Below, in pieces: positions 27,801 to 42,800 of a DNA stretch of 64,000 nucleotides. Both the position numbers and the translations under genes were made by a program. The DNA lies in contig CAIIXF020000007.1 of NCBI GenBank assembly GCA_903813345.2, forward strand, positions 25,159,564 through 25,223,563. Direction: 5' to 3'. The stretch is from Owenia fusiformis. Taxonomy: Eukaryota; Annelida; Polychaeta; Sabellida; Oweniidae. How positions within the stretch are numbered: position 1 is the first letter of the stretch; the number at the start of each line of letters is the position of its first letter. The notes beneath the pieces were generated by a model. It was given only the letters and a program-made list of their open reading frames with translations, did not search any database and was not told the DNA's origin.

Positions 27801-30800
27801 CGAAAATTAGGGGATCTTATTTGAAAAATACAATTTTTTTAAACGAATCTCGTTGTCGCAACCTCTGCGAATCACAACATAACATTTGGATAACGTTGAC
27901 ATCATTGCAAAATTAGGCTAAATATGCTAAGTCACGACGTTAATTGTTTAATGTTTAGCCTACGAAAGTTCATATACAGGTGATATAGATGTTCAAACAA
28001 ACAAAGTTAAATTATGTTATTCTCATTGTAAAATGGCGTTTACACAACATATATAGATAGGGGTCTACAATTTTTAAACCAATTTTCTTTATGGCCCATG
28101 GGCCTTTTTTGAGAGGGAACAACAATTTTCCAATGAGCGTTCATAAAAGGAAAAATAGCTTTCCCAAGCCAGTGGGCTTTTATTTAGTAAAGTTGACATG
28201 TACATCTTTTGAAACCAAAACTTATTCTTCATTTACGTACTCTGTTCGAGAAATAGAGATTAAATTAAAAGGATGAAGTGAGGACATGGCGAAAATGAAA
28301 CTTCTTGCGAATGGGAGAACATCCATTTTGATACGAGGACAGCCTGCCTTCGTTTCCAGTTGATCCCAAGTGATTAAGTTAAGAATGTTTTGTTCTTTTA
28401 CGATTTGATAAAATACAGAGACTAAGAAATTAAATACGACGAAATATTTTGACAACGTAATATGTATACTGTTTTATTCTTAAAGTACTAGTCTATATGC
28501 GTAAACTTATTTTATCTGTTTAAAATTGATTCATTTTATTTTGCCTATATAAGAGAAATTGAAGAAGATAAGATAAACTGTTCCGTAATATATATTGTGT
28601 TTTGATAACCTTTTTTTAGAATCACAATGTAAAATGAATCCCCCGTTCCTGCCATTCTGGTAACGCGTGCAATGGATGCAATTCAAAGTGAGAGAGAGAT
28701 CTATGAACATCAGAATGCGTCCATGCCATTAATTTGGCCAAATACATGGCATGAAACTGGCCTAAGCTTAGTACGTCTCCCCTTTCTCTGGTAAATTATG
28801 ACTATATTTTTCGGAGTAATGGGTTTCGGACAAGTGGGTTTCGGACAACTGGGTTTCGGACAACTGGGGTGCACCCTTGGAAAACACATCTTTATACAGA
28901 TATGCCCATTAATGACACATATCAGGGTCCCCCCCCGGCCAAAAATTCTTTCAAAATCATGCAGTTTTTCACCATTTTGAGCACTTCTCAAGTGATTTTA
29001 GCCATATTTGGGCCAAAATTGTCAAATGTGAACCTCCTGGAAATTTGGATTGAGAGAAAGTTCAATATTGAGAGGCGTTCAGATAAATTTGGATCAACTT
29101 ACCAGTGCACTCTCTTTGATGAACAATTCTTTAAGGACAACATCACCTGAAAATACATAGAAACATAGATGTCAATATTTGTAATATCAATATATGGGTG
29201 TTATATAATGGTAGGTTTTGGATATAAGGTTTATCCCAAAGATATACACTTCATATATGTTAATTCCCACAAAGATTAACCCCATATCCGAAACAAAACA
29301 ACTGATTTATCACAGTACATACTCTTATAAAAATGATAAGGAAAATATATATAAATGCAATGTCTTGCACAAGACTGAACTTGCCCATCCTACTGTAATA
29401 TTCCTGATGTGAGATTAATAGTAGCAATTACTGAACATGAGATATATATCAACCCATTTCTCGCAAATATCAAATTAACCATGAACTCTGAATATGTCCT
29501 CACTACCCTTGAACTAGATAGTACTCATGTCAGAGTATCATTTCATTCAGACAAAAGAGAAAGAAAATATAGTGATAATGTGAAAATCAATGTATAAAAT
29601 CTACAATATGCATATCATCAAAATATTTGAGCTGACAAAATATTGGGCTGATGAGCCATAAGCATGATTAGAGATCAACATTTTATGCATGGGTAACTGT
29701 AAGTATCTCTTGCTGTAGGCTTATGATTATTTCTAGCATTTTTCTCCTTTTCTACATATTTTGGACCATTGACCACACACCTGTTTACTTTATTTCTTGC
29801 TGATTACACTCTTTTCTGCTTTTCAAAACAAGATCACAAAAATATTTCAAAACAGATATCATGTGTCTAAAAATATCAGAGAACCGGGAAATCCAGGATC
29901 AACATTCCACCAGAATTATATTTTAAGATCAGCTACCAAAACAACCATTAGTAGGCAGTAGGTACATACACCCAGCAGCTCTTGTATTAGAGACAACTGC
30001 TTCATTTGTGGTATTTTGATACAATTTAAAGTTTTAACTATAATATCAAAAATAAACCCTAATAGGGTTAACATATACAGTGAAATTGCATATTTGTTTC
30101 AATTTACTTTGATCCATCTATTGCTACATCTTCACAAGCTCTGGTTTCACTTTATTCAAGTAGAAGGACTACACGCCTTTCTTTTGATCTTATGTATTAT
30201 ATTATTTTTCCAATTATATCAATTAAATACATTTCTATTTCATTTTTAATTCATCCTTTGTATCTAATTTCAAAGATGTTCTCTTTTTCCAAAGATAATA
30301 ACTGACATTATCAAATATACTTCCTTAGAGAACTCCAAATGGAGTCCAAGATAAGAAAGAGTACCCTCGATAGAAAATGTTATGGTCACGTTTTGAAATG
30401 CAAAATATAGTAGAGAAGAGTGGAATTAGCATGGAATAAACTAAACAGTCATTTAGCTAACATCCAAAATTGCACATAAATGCCAGAAAATCATGTACTT
30501 TATTCAAATTTTACAGAGATATTGAGTGAAATAAGCATGAACAGATGGACATTTTATTCGAAAGATACACTTCAGATCTGGACTCACTATATAAGATTCC
30601 TACTCTTCTCCTTTCACCATGGAAATTATACCCTGCTAAGTAGTTCACACCCAACTCCAAAACATTCCACTTATCACTTGAAAATGAAAAATATAGTTAT
30701 GCATCAAGTCTGCCTCACCCCCTCACCCCTATCCACTATTACCTACCCCCTCCCTCTACCTTTCCTGAGTGTAAAATAGAAAACTGGGCAACATAGGGGA

Positions 30801-33800
30801 TTGATACGGTATCAGGAAAAAAATAGTATGAATGGGGTTTCTAACCTATTCTCTTTATTGTATTGAAATGCCAAACTCAAGCATGATGATTTACCCTAAA
30901 GGCTCTTACGTGTGATGTTGGAACTATCCCCCCCCCCTCCTGTACCTGAGGTGATGAGTGATGGATTTGGAATCACATAAACACCTCACAAGCAAGCATA
31001 AGTCGAACATAATCAGAGAATCATAATTCTACATGGTTTTATATTCAAATGATATCAGATTTTTCAAATTTATATGTTTTGAAATAAATCTAAGATGGCC
31101 AAGATACTTTCTGGATGGGACTTCCTGGAATGAGATAGGGTTAATTACAGTAAATTTTGAGTCTACTTTCTAAGTTATATTATCACTTTTATTAATGTAA
31201 GCACCAATAAATGTGTAATAACTCTCTGGGTAACCAATGGTATATATTTCATATTGCTTCCCTTTTATATAGTTTACTAATCTAGCTTACAGGTTGTCCC
31301 AAAAGTTGAGAACTTTTTAAGGTAAATTAACGATAAGGACAGATAAAACTTCTTGAAACTAGATTTATTCAGATGACTTATTCAATTTTATATTTGGGAA
31401 TGCTATGCAGGGAAGTAGAGTCCTACTGTACAGAATAACATCTTCTAAATGTAGGACTCCAGAGCAAGCCAAGATATTTGAAATATATGGAAGAAATAGT
31501 GATTTGCATTATATGACTCACTGTGTCACTTCAAATATTACATATGTCATAGGTTTAGGAGAAATATTTCAATTCAATTTGTCAAGTTCACAGGTAATTT
31601 TAGGTTAGTGAAATACAGTGTTTCCGACCATTTGCATTGCCTCAATTTTCTCTAAGTGATGACTTATCCATTTACACAACAGGAGTTCAGTTAGCATACT
31701 CATGAAGTTAAGCTTTGTAATCCTAATGCATTCAATGAAGCCAAGATTCAGTTCATCCGAGGTTGCTTTTCAACCACAACTTTTTTGAAAATAAGTGATG
31801 AACCTTTAAGAAGGTACAAAAGCTTCATTAAATCACTTTTACTTTGTTTCAGAGTCAGTGTTATATGTCATATTATTATGCCACTTGTTTTTACCTTCTA
31901 ATAAAATGAGACCATCGTGACTCCTGCAATCTCAGAATTCCAAGACCTTCTGAGACGCCACAGGAATCAGTGATCATTCAACCAACATAAGATTGCAGAT
32001 ATCAACCATGTCAATCATGATTTCAATACAACAGAGAAAATAAAGGGGAATGTAAAAAAATAATTCCATTAAAAAGTATTAATTCAGTATATAGCAAGAT
32101 GCATATATGAATTTAGAGAATCTAAATCTAACTTTGTTTGAACTTATTCAGAATTGAAAGATGGTTGGGCATGGTCATAAATAATGATATTTCCAATAAC
32201 TCAAGAAAAATATACCTATGTGTACCCTGGGGGCTGATACAGGTTCAGTGGTGCACCAAAATAGTGAAAATAAAACCAAAACATTAATCTAAGAAAGCTC
32301 TGCCAAAAGACCTCTTGATGGTTACATTAGAATGGGAAATAAAATATGGCAAACTAGAAATGGTTAAACACAAATGGAGTCCATACTCAAAACCATCTAG
32401 AAATTAATTAAAAAATCAGATACCATGTTCAACTCTAAAAGAGAAATGGCAAGAAATAAGCAGACGGACATTCAAATCAAAGAAAGTAAGGTGATTCCTC
32501 AATCTGAGAGGCTCAATCAGTTACCATAGCAATCAGGAATACTGACTGTATTGCAGGATGAGCATATGCCAAAATAATGTTGAAACTAAGAAAAAGAACT
32601 CTGAAAGAGTGACACAAATATAGGATCCTACTTTATTGTTTTTCCCATAATGCACCTGATTCATGTCTAAAATAATGATGTTAATTTTTCAAATGCAAAT
32701 TATGATAGGTGTGAATTTAAAGGGTATATATTAAAATGAGAAGGCCAGAAAAGCCATTCAAGGTTTAAGAGTAAGTTTTTCCTTGTATTAATAAGTCACT
32801 TGTGCCTCTAAACTTTGCATTTTGTAAAATTATGATTTGATCTAGCATCAAGTATGTTATCAATTTGTTAGGGTTACTACAGTAACACCAAGAGTTACTT
32901 TCATAGATTTTGTGCCCACAATGAAATATTTTGTAAGGGTAACTAAATAGAGAAACATATAAGTTTGATGATCTACAGATGTAGAGATTAACATCTGGAT
33001 AAATCTGACCTTAAAGCAGCTGTAAATAATCTGGTTTTTTTTAGAATATTTATTTTGATTTCTAAATAGATATCATATACAGTATATGATATATCTTAGT
33101 TATGCAAAGGATTACATTCTATTACAAGGCCTTCTGTAAAAGTTAGAACTTCTATCTCAGACTGGGTAATGCCTTACTCACTCAGGATCTTACAGAAACT
33201 TTTCTTCCTTATTTGCCTCAAGAAGGAACTTGGCCTCTCTCGTAATGTGCATGTAGATTTCTATGCAATTTGTTTTATCCAAAAGTCCGATTTCTCATTA
33301 ACTAAAATTTAAAATGAACCTCTCTTAGTACACACTCTAAGTTGAACACTATTTTGAAGTTCTAAAGGTCACACCGGAATAGCCTGACAACGGTAAAGTC
33401 AGATACCGTTGTCACAAATGGCAGACATAACTGTCGCTTCAATTAGATTTTCATGAACTGTATGTTTAATAGAGCACCTAGACTAAATTCCTTTGGAACA
33501 ACAATCAATCAAAGTGTCTTTATACTCATTGTACAGTTATTAATGTTCTACCATCGAAATAAACAACGGACACTGTATTACCATATGCCGTTGTCTTTGT
33601 AAATTATTTCAAATTCAGATTCCGTTGTCATTGACGATATCGAAGACACTATATTGAATCGAAATTGGGATTTCATATGATACATCATCACAAGAGCTTA
33701 ATACATGCACAAAATCCCATGAAATGAGGACCAAGTGGTTAAAGAGTTGAAGTGACGGTTATGTCCGCAATTTGTGACAACAGTATCTGGCTTTACTGTT

Positions 33801-36800
33801 GTCAGGCTATTCCGGTGTGAAGGTGTTCCACTCTCACAGGTTTCACTGTAATTCTACCCAAATCTTAAAGCAACCCCATTCTGTAAATCTGGTATCAGTA
33901 TCCTTTTTGCATGCCTTTAAGTGAATTACCGCCTATTGGCGCACACTCCCCCATAAGCGCACATGCGACTTTGGACACATGACAAACATGTGTGATCAGA
34001 GCAAAAGAGTAGGAAAACTTACAGAATAATGATTTTTAACTCACCAAATTTCATTTCCGGGTAGGAAAATCCAACTTCCGGTCTGCGCAAACTTTGATGC
34101 GCGGTAGTTATTATGACGATAAAATAAGTCAAAACTTTTACCTGATAAATATCGCAATATTTCTTTATTTTACCAATAGTTGGTCCTTTAAAAACGTAAT
34201 ATTATGGTAAATAAACGACACAAGACATGATTTGGCTTGAAAAAACAGTAAGTAAGATAATATTCATTTCAAACCTTTTGATATGAACACTAAATATCTT
34301 AAAGAACAATCAAGAAAGGCTCTTTTTAAGATAAAACAGCAATATAAGAAGTTTAATGATGTGCCACCAGATGTAGCTCTTCATCTGTTTAATGCTTTGG
34401 TCAGTCCAATTTTATCTTATGCATGTGAAATATGGTATGATAAAAAACAAATGAAAGCAATTGAATCCATACATTTGTCTTTTTTAAAGTCAACATTAGG
34501 TGTCAAATCACAAACTGCAAGCCCTGCTGTGTATGGCGATCTAGGCAGGTACCCATTGTCAATCAAATTTGAGTGTTATATTATAAAATATTGGCTTAGA
34601 CTTCTAACATTTCCAGAATCAAGTGTATTAAACCAAGCCTATTTATATGATAGAGATATTCAAGAGTTAGGATTCAAAAGTTGGTCTAGCAAGGTCTATG
34701 ATATACTCAGAAAATGTGATTTATTGGATTATTGGAATGACCAAAATCTGAATACTGACAATCTAGTGAGCATGGTAGAAAAGAAGTTGAAGGTATTATT
34801 TGTAGAAAAATGGAAAAATGATTTGAACATTTATCCTATACTGAGAACGTATAAATTGTTCAAAAAAGATTTTAGAATTGAATTATATTTGAAATTAGAT
34901 AATAAAAAGTATAGATTGGCGATAAGTAGATTTCGAATGAGTTCTCATCGATTGGCGATTGAGACTGGAAGACATGCAAAGCCAAAACCAAAACCTAGAG
35001 AGGAAAGATTATGCAATACCTGTAAACATATAGAGGATGAATGTCATTTCCTTTTAACTTGTACAAAGAATGATGAGCATAGACAATTATTGTACACTAA
35101 GGCTCGTGAAATTCTAAGTAACTTTGACCTCTATAGTGAAAATTTATTTGTCAATCTCATTTCAAGTAAAAACTTAACATTACAAAGACACTTTGGAAAA
35201 TTCATTTATCATTCATTTAAGAATTTGTAGTCAGAATGCAGGGTATGTGCACCACACTTTAAATGTAACCTTGTCCTTTCATCATGATGTATACTACCTT
35301 TATTTTGGGTTTTTGTATATCTCGTATATATTTTTGTACTTTTGCCTTAGTTAGTATTTGTAGTTTAGATATTTAGTTTTTTCATAGTTATGACTAATGT
35401 AATCATGTTATGATACAAGATGTCAATAAAAGTTATAAAATAAAAAAACCAGGCTTCGAATTCTGATTTTCACATATTATCGCCCAATCAAAATGATAAC
35501 TTATATGTGCACTTATTGGGACTTTATTGGATTGATTTCTCTCCAATTCCATGGTATTTCACCTCAATCTCTCCAATTCCATGGTATTTTACCTCAATTT
35601 CACAAGCGCACTGTGCGCCAATAGGCGATAATATGGTAACTTGAGTGCATAAGAAACAAGGCCCTTTAACAAAGATAAGCCAAGAACATGTTACACATAT
35701 TATATAACAATCATTCAAAGAAGAAACTTTAAAGTTAAGTAAATGATCAACTGAATTATCAAAATAAGATTTAACATCAACCCTAATTTTGATTATGTAT
35801 AGGAAACAATTGGCCTTGGGCTTCCTACTCATCTTTAAGTCCTTGTAAATCTACTTTCAGTACTTAATATACTGTCTAGATTTGTCCTTAAGAGGTCAGA
35901 GATACTTCTAAGAACAATGAAACAGATTACTAGACTTCTTCGAACTGAAACACACCTATTGTATACAATAGTTCTGAGAATACAGATAAAGACATGTGTC
36001 TTTATTTGAATACTTGTAATATACAACTGATTGATTTTGAATGGTCTCCTCTAGGCTAAAATAAAAAAAAAATATTAAAAACATTCTACAAAACATTTAA
36101 GGTCCCATTGTAGTTGATACAGTTTAGGCCCACAGGCACGTAGCCAGGATTTGCCAAGGGGGGGTTCAGTTCTCAAAAATTTCCAGGGGGATTCACATTT
36201 GACAATTTTGGCCCAAATATGGCTAAAATCACTTGAGAAGTGCTTAAAATGGTGAAAAACTGCATGATTTTGAAAGAATTTTTGGCCAGGGGGAGGGGGT
36301 TCACCCGAACCCTGCGAACCCCCTGGCCCATTTATCAATTTCATAAACATCTTTGGTACCAGCTATCCAATCATGCTTTTCTTAGTTGTTGAACCATTGA
36401 TGTTATACAAGAAAGCCCAAAGTGGTGAAACCAATATATCTAGATCAAATTTTTGTAAAAAAAACAGCACTCATAGTGGTCTTACATATTAAAAGCTTAA
36501 CACTGAAACCATGATATTAATCATAAAACAATTCCTTTATAAATGCTCCTTAAGGTGAAGGTTAAGTATTCAAGATTGCCGAAACAGAAGCACGTGATTT
36601 TTAGAAAATTTTGAACATCAAAATTGGTTTTATTAATTTACTTATCATTTATATCACTAGGCTCAATATCACAAAGGGACAACATAAAAACAGCAACATT
36701 CAAGTTGTCACAAAACTGGCAGACAGATGTTCATCTTCAATTTGATTTTTTTCCATTGCATGTTTAATAGAGCACGTAGATTAAAATCCTTTGATACAAC

Positions 36801-39800
36801 AATCAACAAAACTGTCTTGCTACTAAATGTCCGCTTAAAAATGTATGAGAGAGTCCTTAATTTTAGCGATTAAAATATAGCACTTGACAATTAAATAGAA
36901 AATGTATTACTCCATATATCCATATATATAGATCCATATATATAAATATTGTACATTGATATATCACATATTTTTGTAAATTGTTATCCATGCCTTGTAT
37001 ATATGTTTATGAAATAAAATTAAAAAAGAAAAGAAAATGTATTACTAGGAAGAGTTTGAAAATATCAATGTAGCAAAATTTAAATTTTCTACCTATGAAT
37101 TATGTTACTTTATTAATATTTCACAAGTCTTCATAAATTTTCTGATAGTTTCCTTTTCTTCAACTTCAATCTATAATATTATGTCATTGCCAAATTCTAA
37201 ATAAGGCCATTGCACCGTATTATGGAGATCAACTGTCTTGTCAGTATATGATTTCAACCCATTTCATACCTAAGAAATCAAATATGGTGATACGCCAGAT
37301 GTTTATAAAGACTTTTACTGAAATATGTTTACCTGAACCTAAAATCCCATGTGACTATGGGATAAGTGCATTTGAGATAAGGTACTTCTTCAACAGCAAC
37401 AAAATATTCTTAGAATTTGGGTATCACAAAACAGTCTTATTCTAAGAATTACAGAGCCAATGACAAAAATATTTTTTTGAATTTATATCCAAGAGCTCTC
37501 GATAATTTCAACCAGAAAAAGTTGACCTCTCTTTTCTTGAAAAATACAATTTTTTGTAATTTTGGGCAAAAATTCAGTTTGGCCTTACACATTAGTTTGA
37601 TTAAAATTGGCATTTTTAAAATGAGAACTAGCATTCTTGAGCAAACTAAGAGAGAGAGAGAAAAAGACAGAGTTCCATCCCTGAAAAAATGAGTCCCCCT
37701 GAAAAAGTAGAACCTCATCTGAAGAAAGCTAGCTATAAGCTGAAAGTATACAGGCCTTTATATAGTATGAGCACTCTAAATTAGATAAAACACCAAAAAC
37801 ACCAAACATTTTATCTGTGAAGAGCTGAAAAATTAACAGAAATAACCAGCATAACCCAAAGAGCTATATTCAGTTAAATACATATGTATCTCTCAAACCT
37901 TTCTGCATTAATAAACGGAAACATTCCCGAAGAATTTATTCTGATCATGTAATCTTGCCTATCAGCCAAGTGATCTTGCACTCGGGAGTTAGCCAATTTT
38001 TATATAACCATGCTCAATATCCAGAAGTTTGAAATTACAGGTTTATATAGAGGCAAACGAAGAGTGTACCTATAATCAGATAAGACCTCTTATCTGTCTT
38101 TTCTTCTATGCAACACTTGATGAATAATGTCAGCAAGATCTTTAAGCAAAACAAAACAGAACAGTTCTAAACTGAGCCGAGTTCTCTTGAATTAAACAAG
38201 TATAAGCCACAAGGGAAAGGATGAATGCTTTCTTTCATATAAATAAATGAGCTAAAAAGGCAGGCCCAAAGCCAGGGGAGGAAGGTTCTGGGGATTTGAG
38301 CTCCTTCCCAAACATTATTTTAAAATTGAGCAGTTTTTCACCAATCTGAGCATTTTTCAAGTGATGTTGAGCCAAAGTTGTCCCTGGAAGTTTTTGAAAA
38401 GCAGCAAAGGCTGGCTCCTGGCCTGTAAAGTAACTATGATAATACCCAATAAGGATATGGGTGAGAATATATAGATGTAACAAAACAGAAAATCATATCA
38501 CTACCAATAGCTAATATAAGCATACTCTGATGTTTCTCAAGGTTCAATGTTAAGCCATCCTCCTAAGCAGGTATCCAGAATCCGTACCTCCTTCTTCCCC
38601 CTGCTATAACCAATTTTGAAGCGCCCGATTAAACTGATTCACGTGATCTAATTATGCGCAATGACTTATACATGATTTCTGTCGCAGTGTTGCGACAGCC
38701 AATCAGATTGTGAGTTCTTAATCGGGGAAATGCTAACTGCTTATAGCAGGGTGTAAAAAGAAAGAAGATATTCTGGATTTTGAAGCCCTGTGATCGGAGG
38801 ATGATGTTAAGCCTGTACATGATATGGGTATATGAATGTATCTGCATAAATTCCACTTCATACAATAGTTAGACAATAATTCTATATCTAGGTATTCATT
38901 CAAGAGTGCTTAATGCACTGTAAATAAATCATAAATTATCACTTATGGAAATTATACTTCATGTACTTGAAGCATTACTAATTATCTAATTATGACAAAT
39001 TATTAAGTGGTATAACAGTATAACTGTACAATGAGTATTCATATTTTTTGTGCATTACCCTCATTTTTGGATTTGTATATGATCAGTCCTTGCACCCCGC
39101 CCCCACCCTTCATCTGCACATTGTGTGAGACTGGTGCTGCCTCCTAAGATCACCAGAAATTGGTTCCAACCAATCAAAAATCAGTACAGTGATTCAACAG
39201 AAAATATTAATATCATGATTCACTATAATAAACACGAAATGTGCCCTGCTATACTCCTTGTAAGCAAAATAGATGAGCACTGAACAATATTGAATATGAC
39301 ATGGTGTGAAAATCAGCGTAAAAACACTTAATTGTAACAACAGTGAATGAATAGTATTTTGAAAACTTGTTATGCAACCTTCTATATTCTTCAAAGTGCA
39401 AAAGTCTGCACAGATTGTACCAGCTAATCCAGATAAGAATGGGCATCTTTACACAAACCATAGCTAATCCAGATGAGAATGGGCATCTTTACACAACCCA
39501 TACCTTAAATCCGTACTATGAGAATCTGAGAAAGCCCATTAACCTATTCAAAATCAGAAGAAGGATGACCATCTATCAGAAAATACCCAGAGACTAGCAG
39601 TACCTATGAAACGCTCTGAGAAACATGTAGTAAAACTCTTGCAAATGATAACAGAGGCTATTCTTATTTGTCTTGAACGAGACATTAACATGCAAAATGT
39701 CACCTCCTGCCATTTGTTACAGATGCCGAATACCAACCACCAAATGCTGACCACCGTCCACAAAAAACAACAAACACCAAATAGTCAAGTTAACGCTTTG

Positions 39801-42800
39801 CAGAATAAAGAGAAATACCACTCGGAAAGTCAAATACAAGTTCTTCATACAAACCATTGAGACCATTTGAGAGTAAAATAAAGTCTGGAATAGGAGTGAA
39901 GATAAAAACGTTGGAAATTACATTTTCCACATTTACAGATCAATGTAGCAGTATATAACTGGTACAACATTTGATATTCTTATCAACAAAATGCAGCATC
40001 GTGTCAATCTGAGAAATCAGTTTATATCAGGAACTAGGAGGAGAAGGTATACTATAAGACCAGACATAGGTAATTTTACTATGAAGGGAAATCAAGATAA
40101 AGTTAGTTGCTTGGGAATTCTGGAAAAACGAAGAACTTGTAAAATAAAATTAAGGTAAACTGCTTGACTGACTGCTTGGCTGATGTTTGCACCAAAGAAG
40201 CCATTAATGCAATCTGGAACTACAGAGATACAGCATATTTAGTATTTCACCAAGCATTTCCTGGACTCTAATTTTGTTTGAAGTCCTTTGTGAAAACAGC
40301 ACATCGTTATGCTGTTTCCCTTGAATGGTAGAAAATAAAAACAAAAATAATGCAAATTTTTACTGATATATGAAGGGAGATTAGGTAAGCCTAGACATGA
40401 TGCAAGTCTATAAAAATGTTTAAAATGAATCTCTGTGTACTCCTATAAAACAAAGAGTCAACATGCCCTTCCTCTTAGGAATGTGCCTTCTTGTTGATAT
40501 ATTTTACCTGGCTTTTACCTGGCTTAACACTGGATATTGCTTTTAATTCTTGAACCTTGCATAATCGTCTTGATCTTAAAATCGAGAACAGGGGGGAAAA
40601 AGGGCAATGGAATGGTGAGGAAAGGGGGTATAATATAGATCTCATGCGTTTTATTCAAACTCAAGATCAATTGTAAAATCTATACATTCATTTTGCAAGT
40701 GAAGATACCACCATCTTTATTTATAGATATTCATCCTCCTAAGCAGGTATCCAGAATCTGTACCTCCTTCTTCCCCCTGCTATAACCAATTTGGAAGCGC
40801 CCGATTAAACTGAATCATGTGATCTAATTGTGCGCAATGACTAATACATGATTTCTGTCGCAGCCAATCAGATTGCAAGTTCTTAATCGGGGAAATGCTA
40901 ACTGCTTATCGCAGGGGGTAAAAAGAAAGAATACAAAATCACAATTTTTTCCATTATTTGGAGGGGTGTCAAGGGGGGGGGGTGCCAGAGGGGCGGTGGG
41001 GTGTTGATGTATATTCTGGATTTTGAAGCCCTGTGATCGGAGGATGTAGATATTCAGCATGATGCAATTTCAAGGTTGGGAATGCATCTTGGCCATGCGA
41101 CGCTGAATCACGGAATTCTAGTGTCTGTGTTTGCTATTGCTTAATTGCTATAACAAAAAAATGATAGTTTTGCAATAAATGTAGTTTGATTTATGTGAAT
41201 CTTATAAATTGAAATACTGCAAAACTAAATCATTTTGTTATTAAAATATAAAAACAACTGCTTACTGCTTAATATACTATAGGGTATATAGATGACTGAG
41301 AAACAGAAAAAGGCCGATATATGCCACCTTAATTTGATTTCACACGTTTCAGTTGCTTTATCCAGGTGTATTATAACCACCTTGGAAGTTGAATATGATG
41401 ATATGGTACATGTGCATAAATTTCTCTCATGGTTATCTCCAAACTAAACTAAACTAGACATTGCAAGATTTTGGGGGATTTTTATATAATTTAGTTGTTA
41501 ACTTTACTGCAAATTCCACTATTGTCAACTCTAATTTCTATTGCAAACATGATCACTTGACATATTCCACAGAACTCTCCGGCTCATAGCTTACTTTTGC
41601 CAAAGGGGGTTCGCTTTCAAAACATTTCTAGGAGGTTCACACTTAACAACTGTGGCCCAAAATCACTCGAAAGTTCTCAGAATGGTGAAAAACTCAATGA
41701 TTTTGAAAGAATATTTGCCCAAAGTGGGGGAGGTGTTGAACCTATCTATGGCCATCTACATATGGAGTTTCACCAGTACCAATATGTAACTAAAAATAGT
41801 GACCTCCCAAGCATTGAAATTCTGATATCTGACTTACAACTGCCCTGGACTAGTCATTACAACACTGACACTGGCGAAGAACTTGTAAAATAAAATTAAG
41901 GTAAACTGCTTGACTGACTGCTTGGCTGATGTTTGCACCAAAGAAGCCATTAATGCAATCTGGAACTACAGAGATACAGCATATTTAGTATTTCACCAAG
42001 CATTTCCTGGACTCTAATTTTGTTTGAAGTCCTTTGTGAAAACAGCACATCGTTATGCTGTTTCCCTTGAATGGTAGAAAATAAAAACAAAAATAATGCA
42101 AATTTTTACTGATATATGAAGGGAGATGAGGTAAGCCTAGACATGATGCAAGTCTATAAAAATGTTTAAAATGAATCTCTGTGTACTCCTATAAAACAAA
42201 GAGTCAACATGCCCTTCCTCTTAGGAATGTGCCTTCTTGTTGATATATTTTACCTGGCTTTTACCTGGCTTAACACTGGATATTGCTTTTAATTCTTGAA
42301 CCTTGCATAATCGTCTTGATCTTAAAATCGAGAACAGGGGGGAAAAAGGGCAATGGAATGGTGAGGAAAGGGGGTATAATATAGATCTCATGCGTTTTAT
42401 TCAAACTCAAGATCAATTGTAAAATCTATACATTCATTTTGCAAGTGAAGATACCACCATCTTTATTTATAGATATTCATCCTCCTAAGCAGGTATCCAG
42501 AATCTGTACCTCCTTCTTCCCCCTGCTATAACCAATTTGGAAGCGCCCGATTAAACTGAATCATGTGATCTAATTGTGCGCAATGACTAATACATGATTT
42601 CTGTCGCAGCCAATCAGATTGCAAGTTCTTAATCGGGGAAATGCTAACTGCTTATCGCAGGGGGTAAAAAGAAAGAATACAAAATCACAATTTTTTCCAT
42701 TATTTGGAGGGGTGTCAAGGGGGGGGGGGGGGTGCCAGAGGGGCGGTGGGGTGTTGATGTATATTCTGGATTTTGAAGCCCTGTGATCGGAGGATGTAGA

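Noticed and set aside
30480-31608. Two plus-strand frames of 99 and 67 codons in VPS13 intron 1
   Set aside because: No conserved motif, no splice context, composition similar to surrounding intron.
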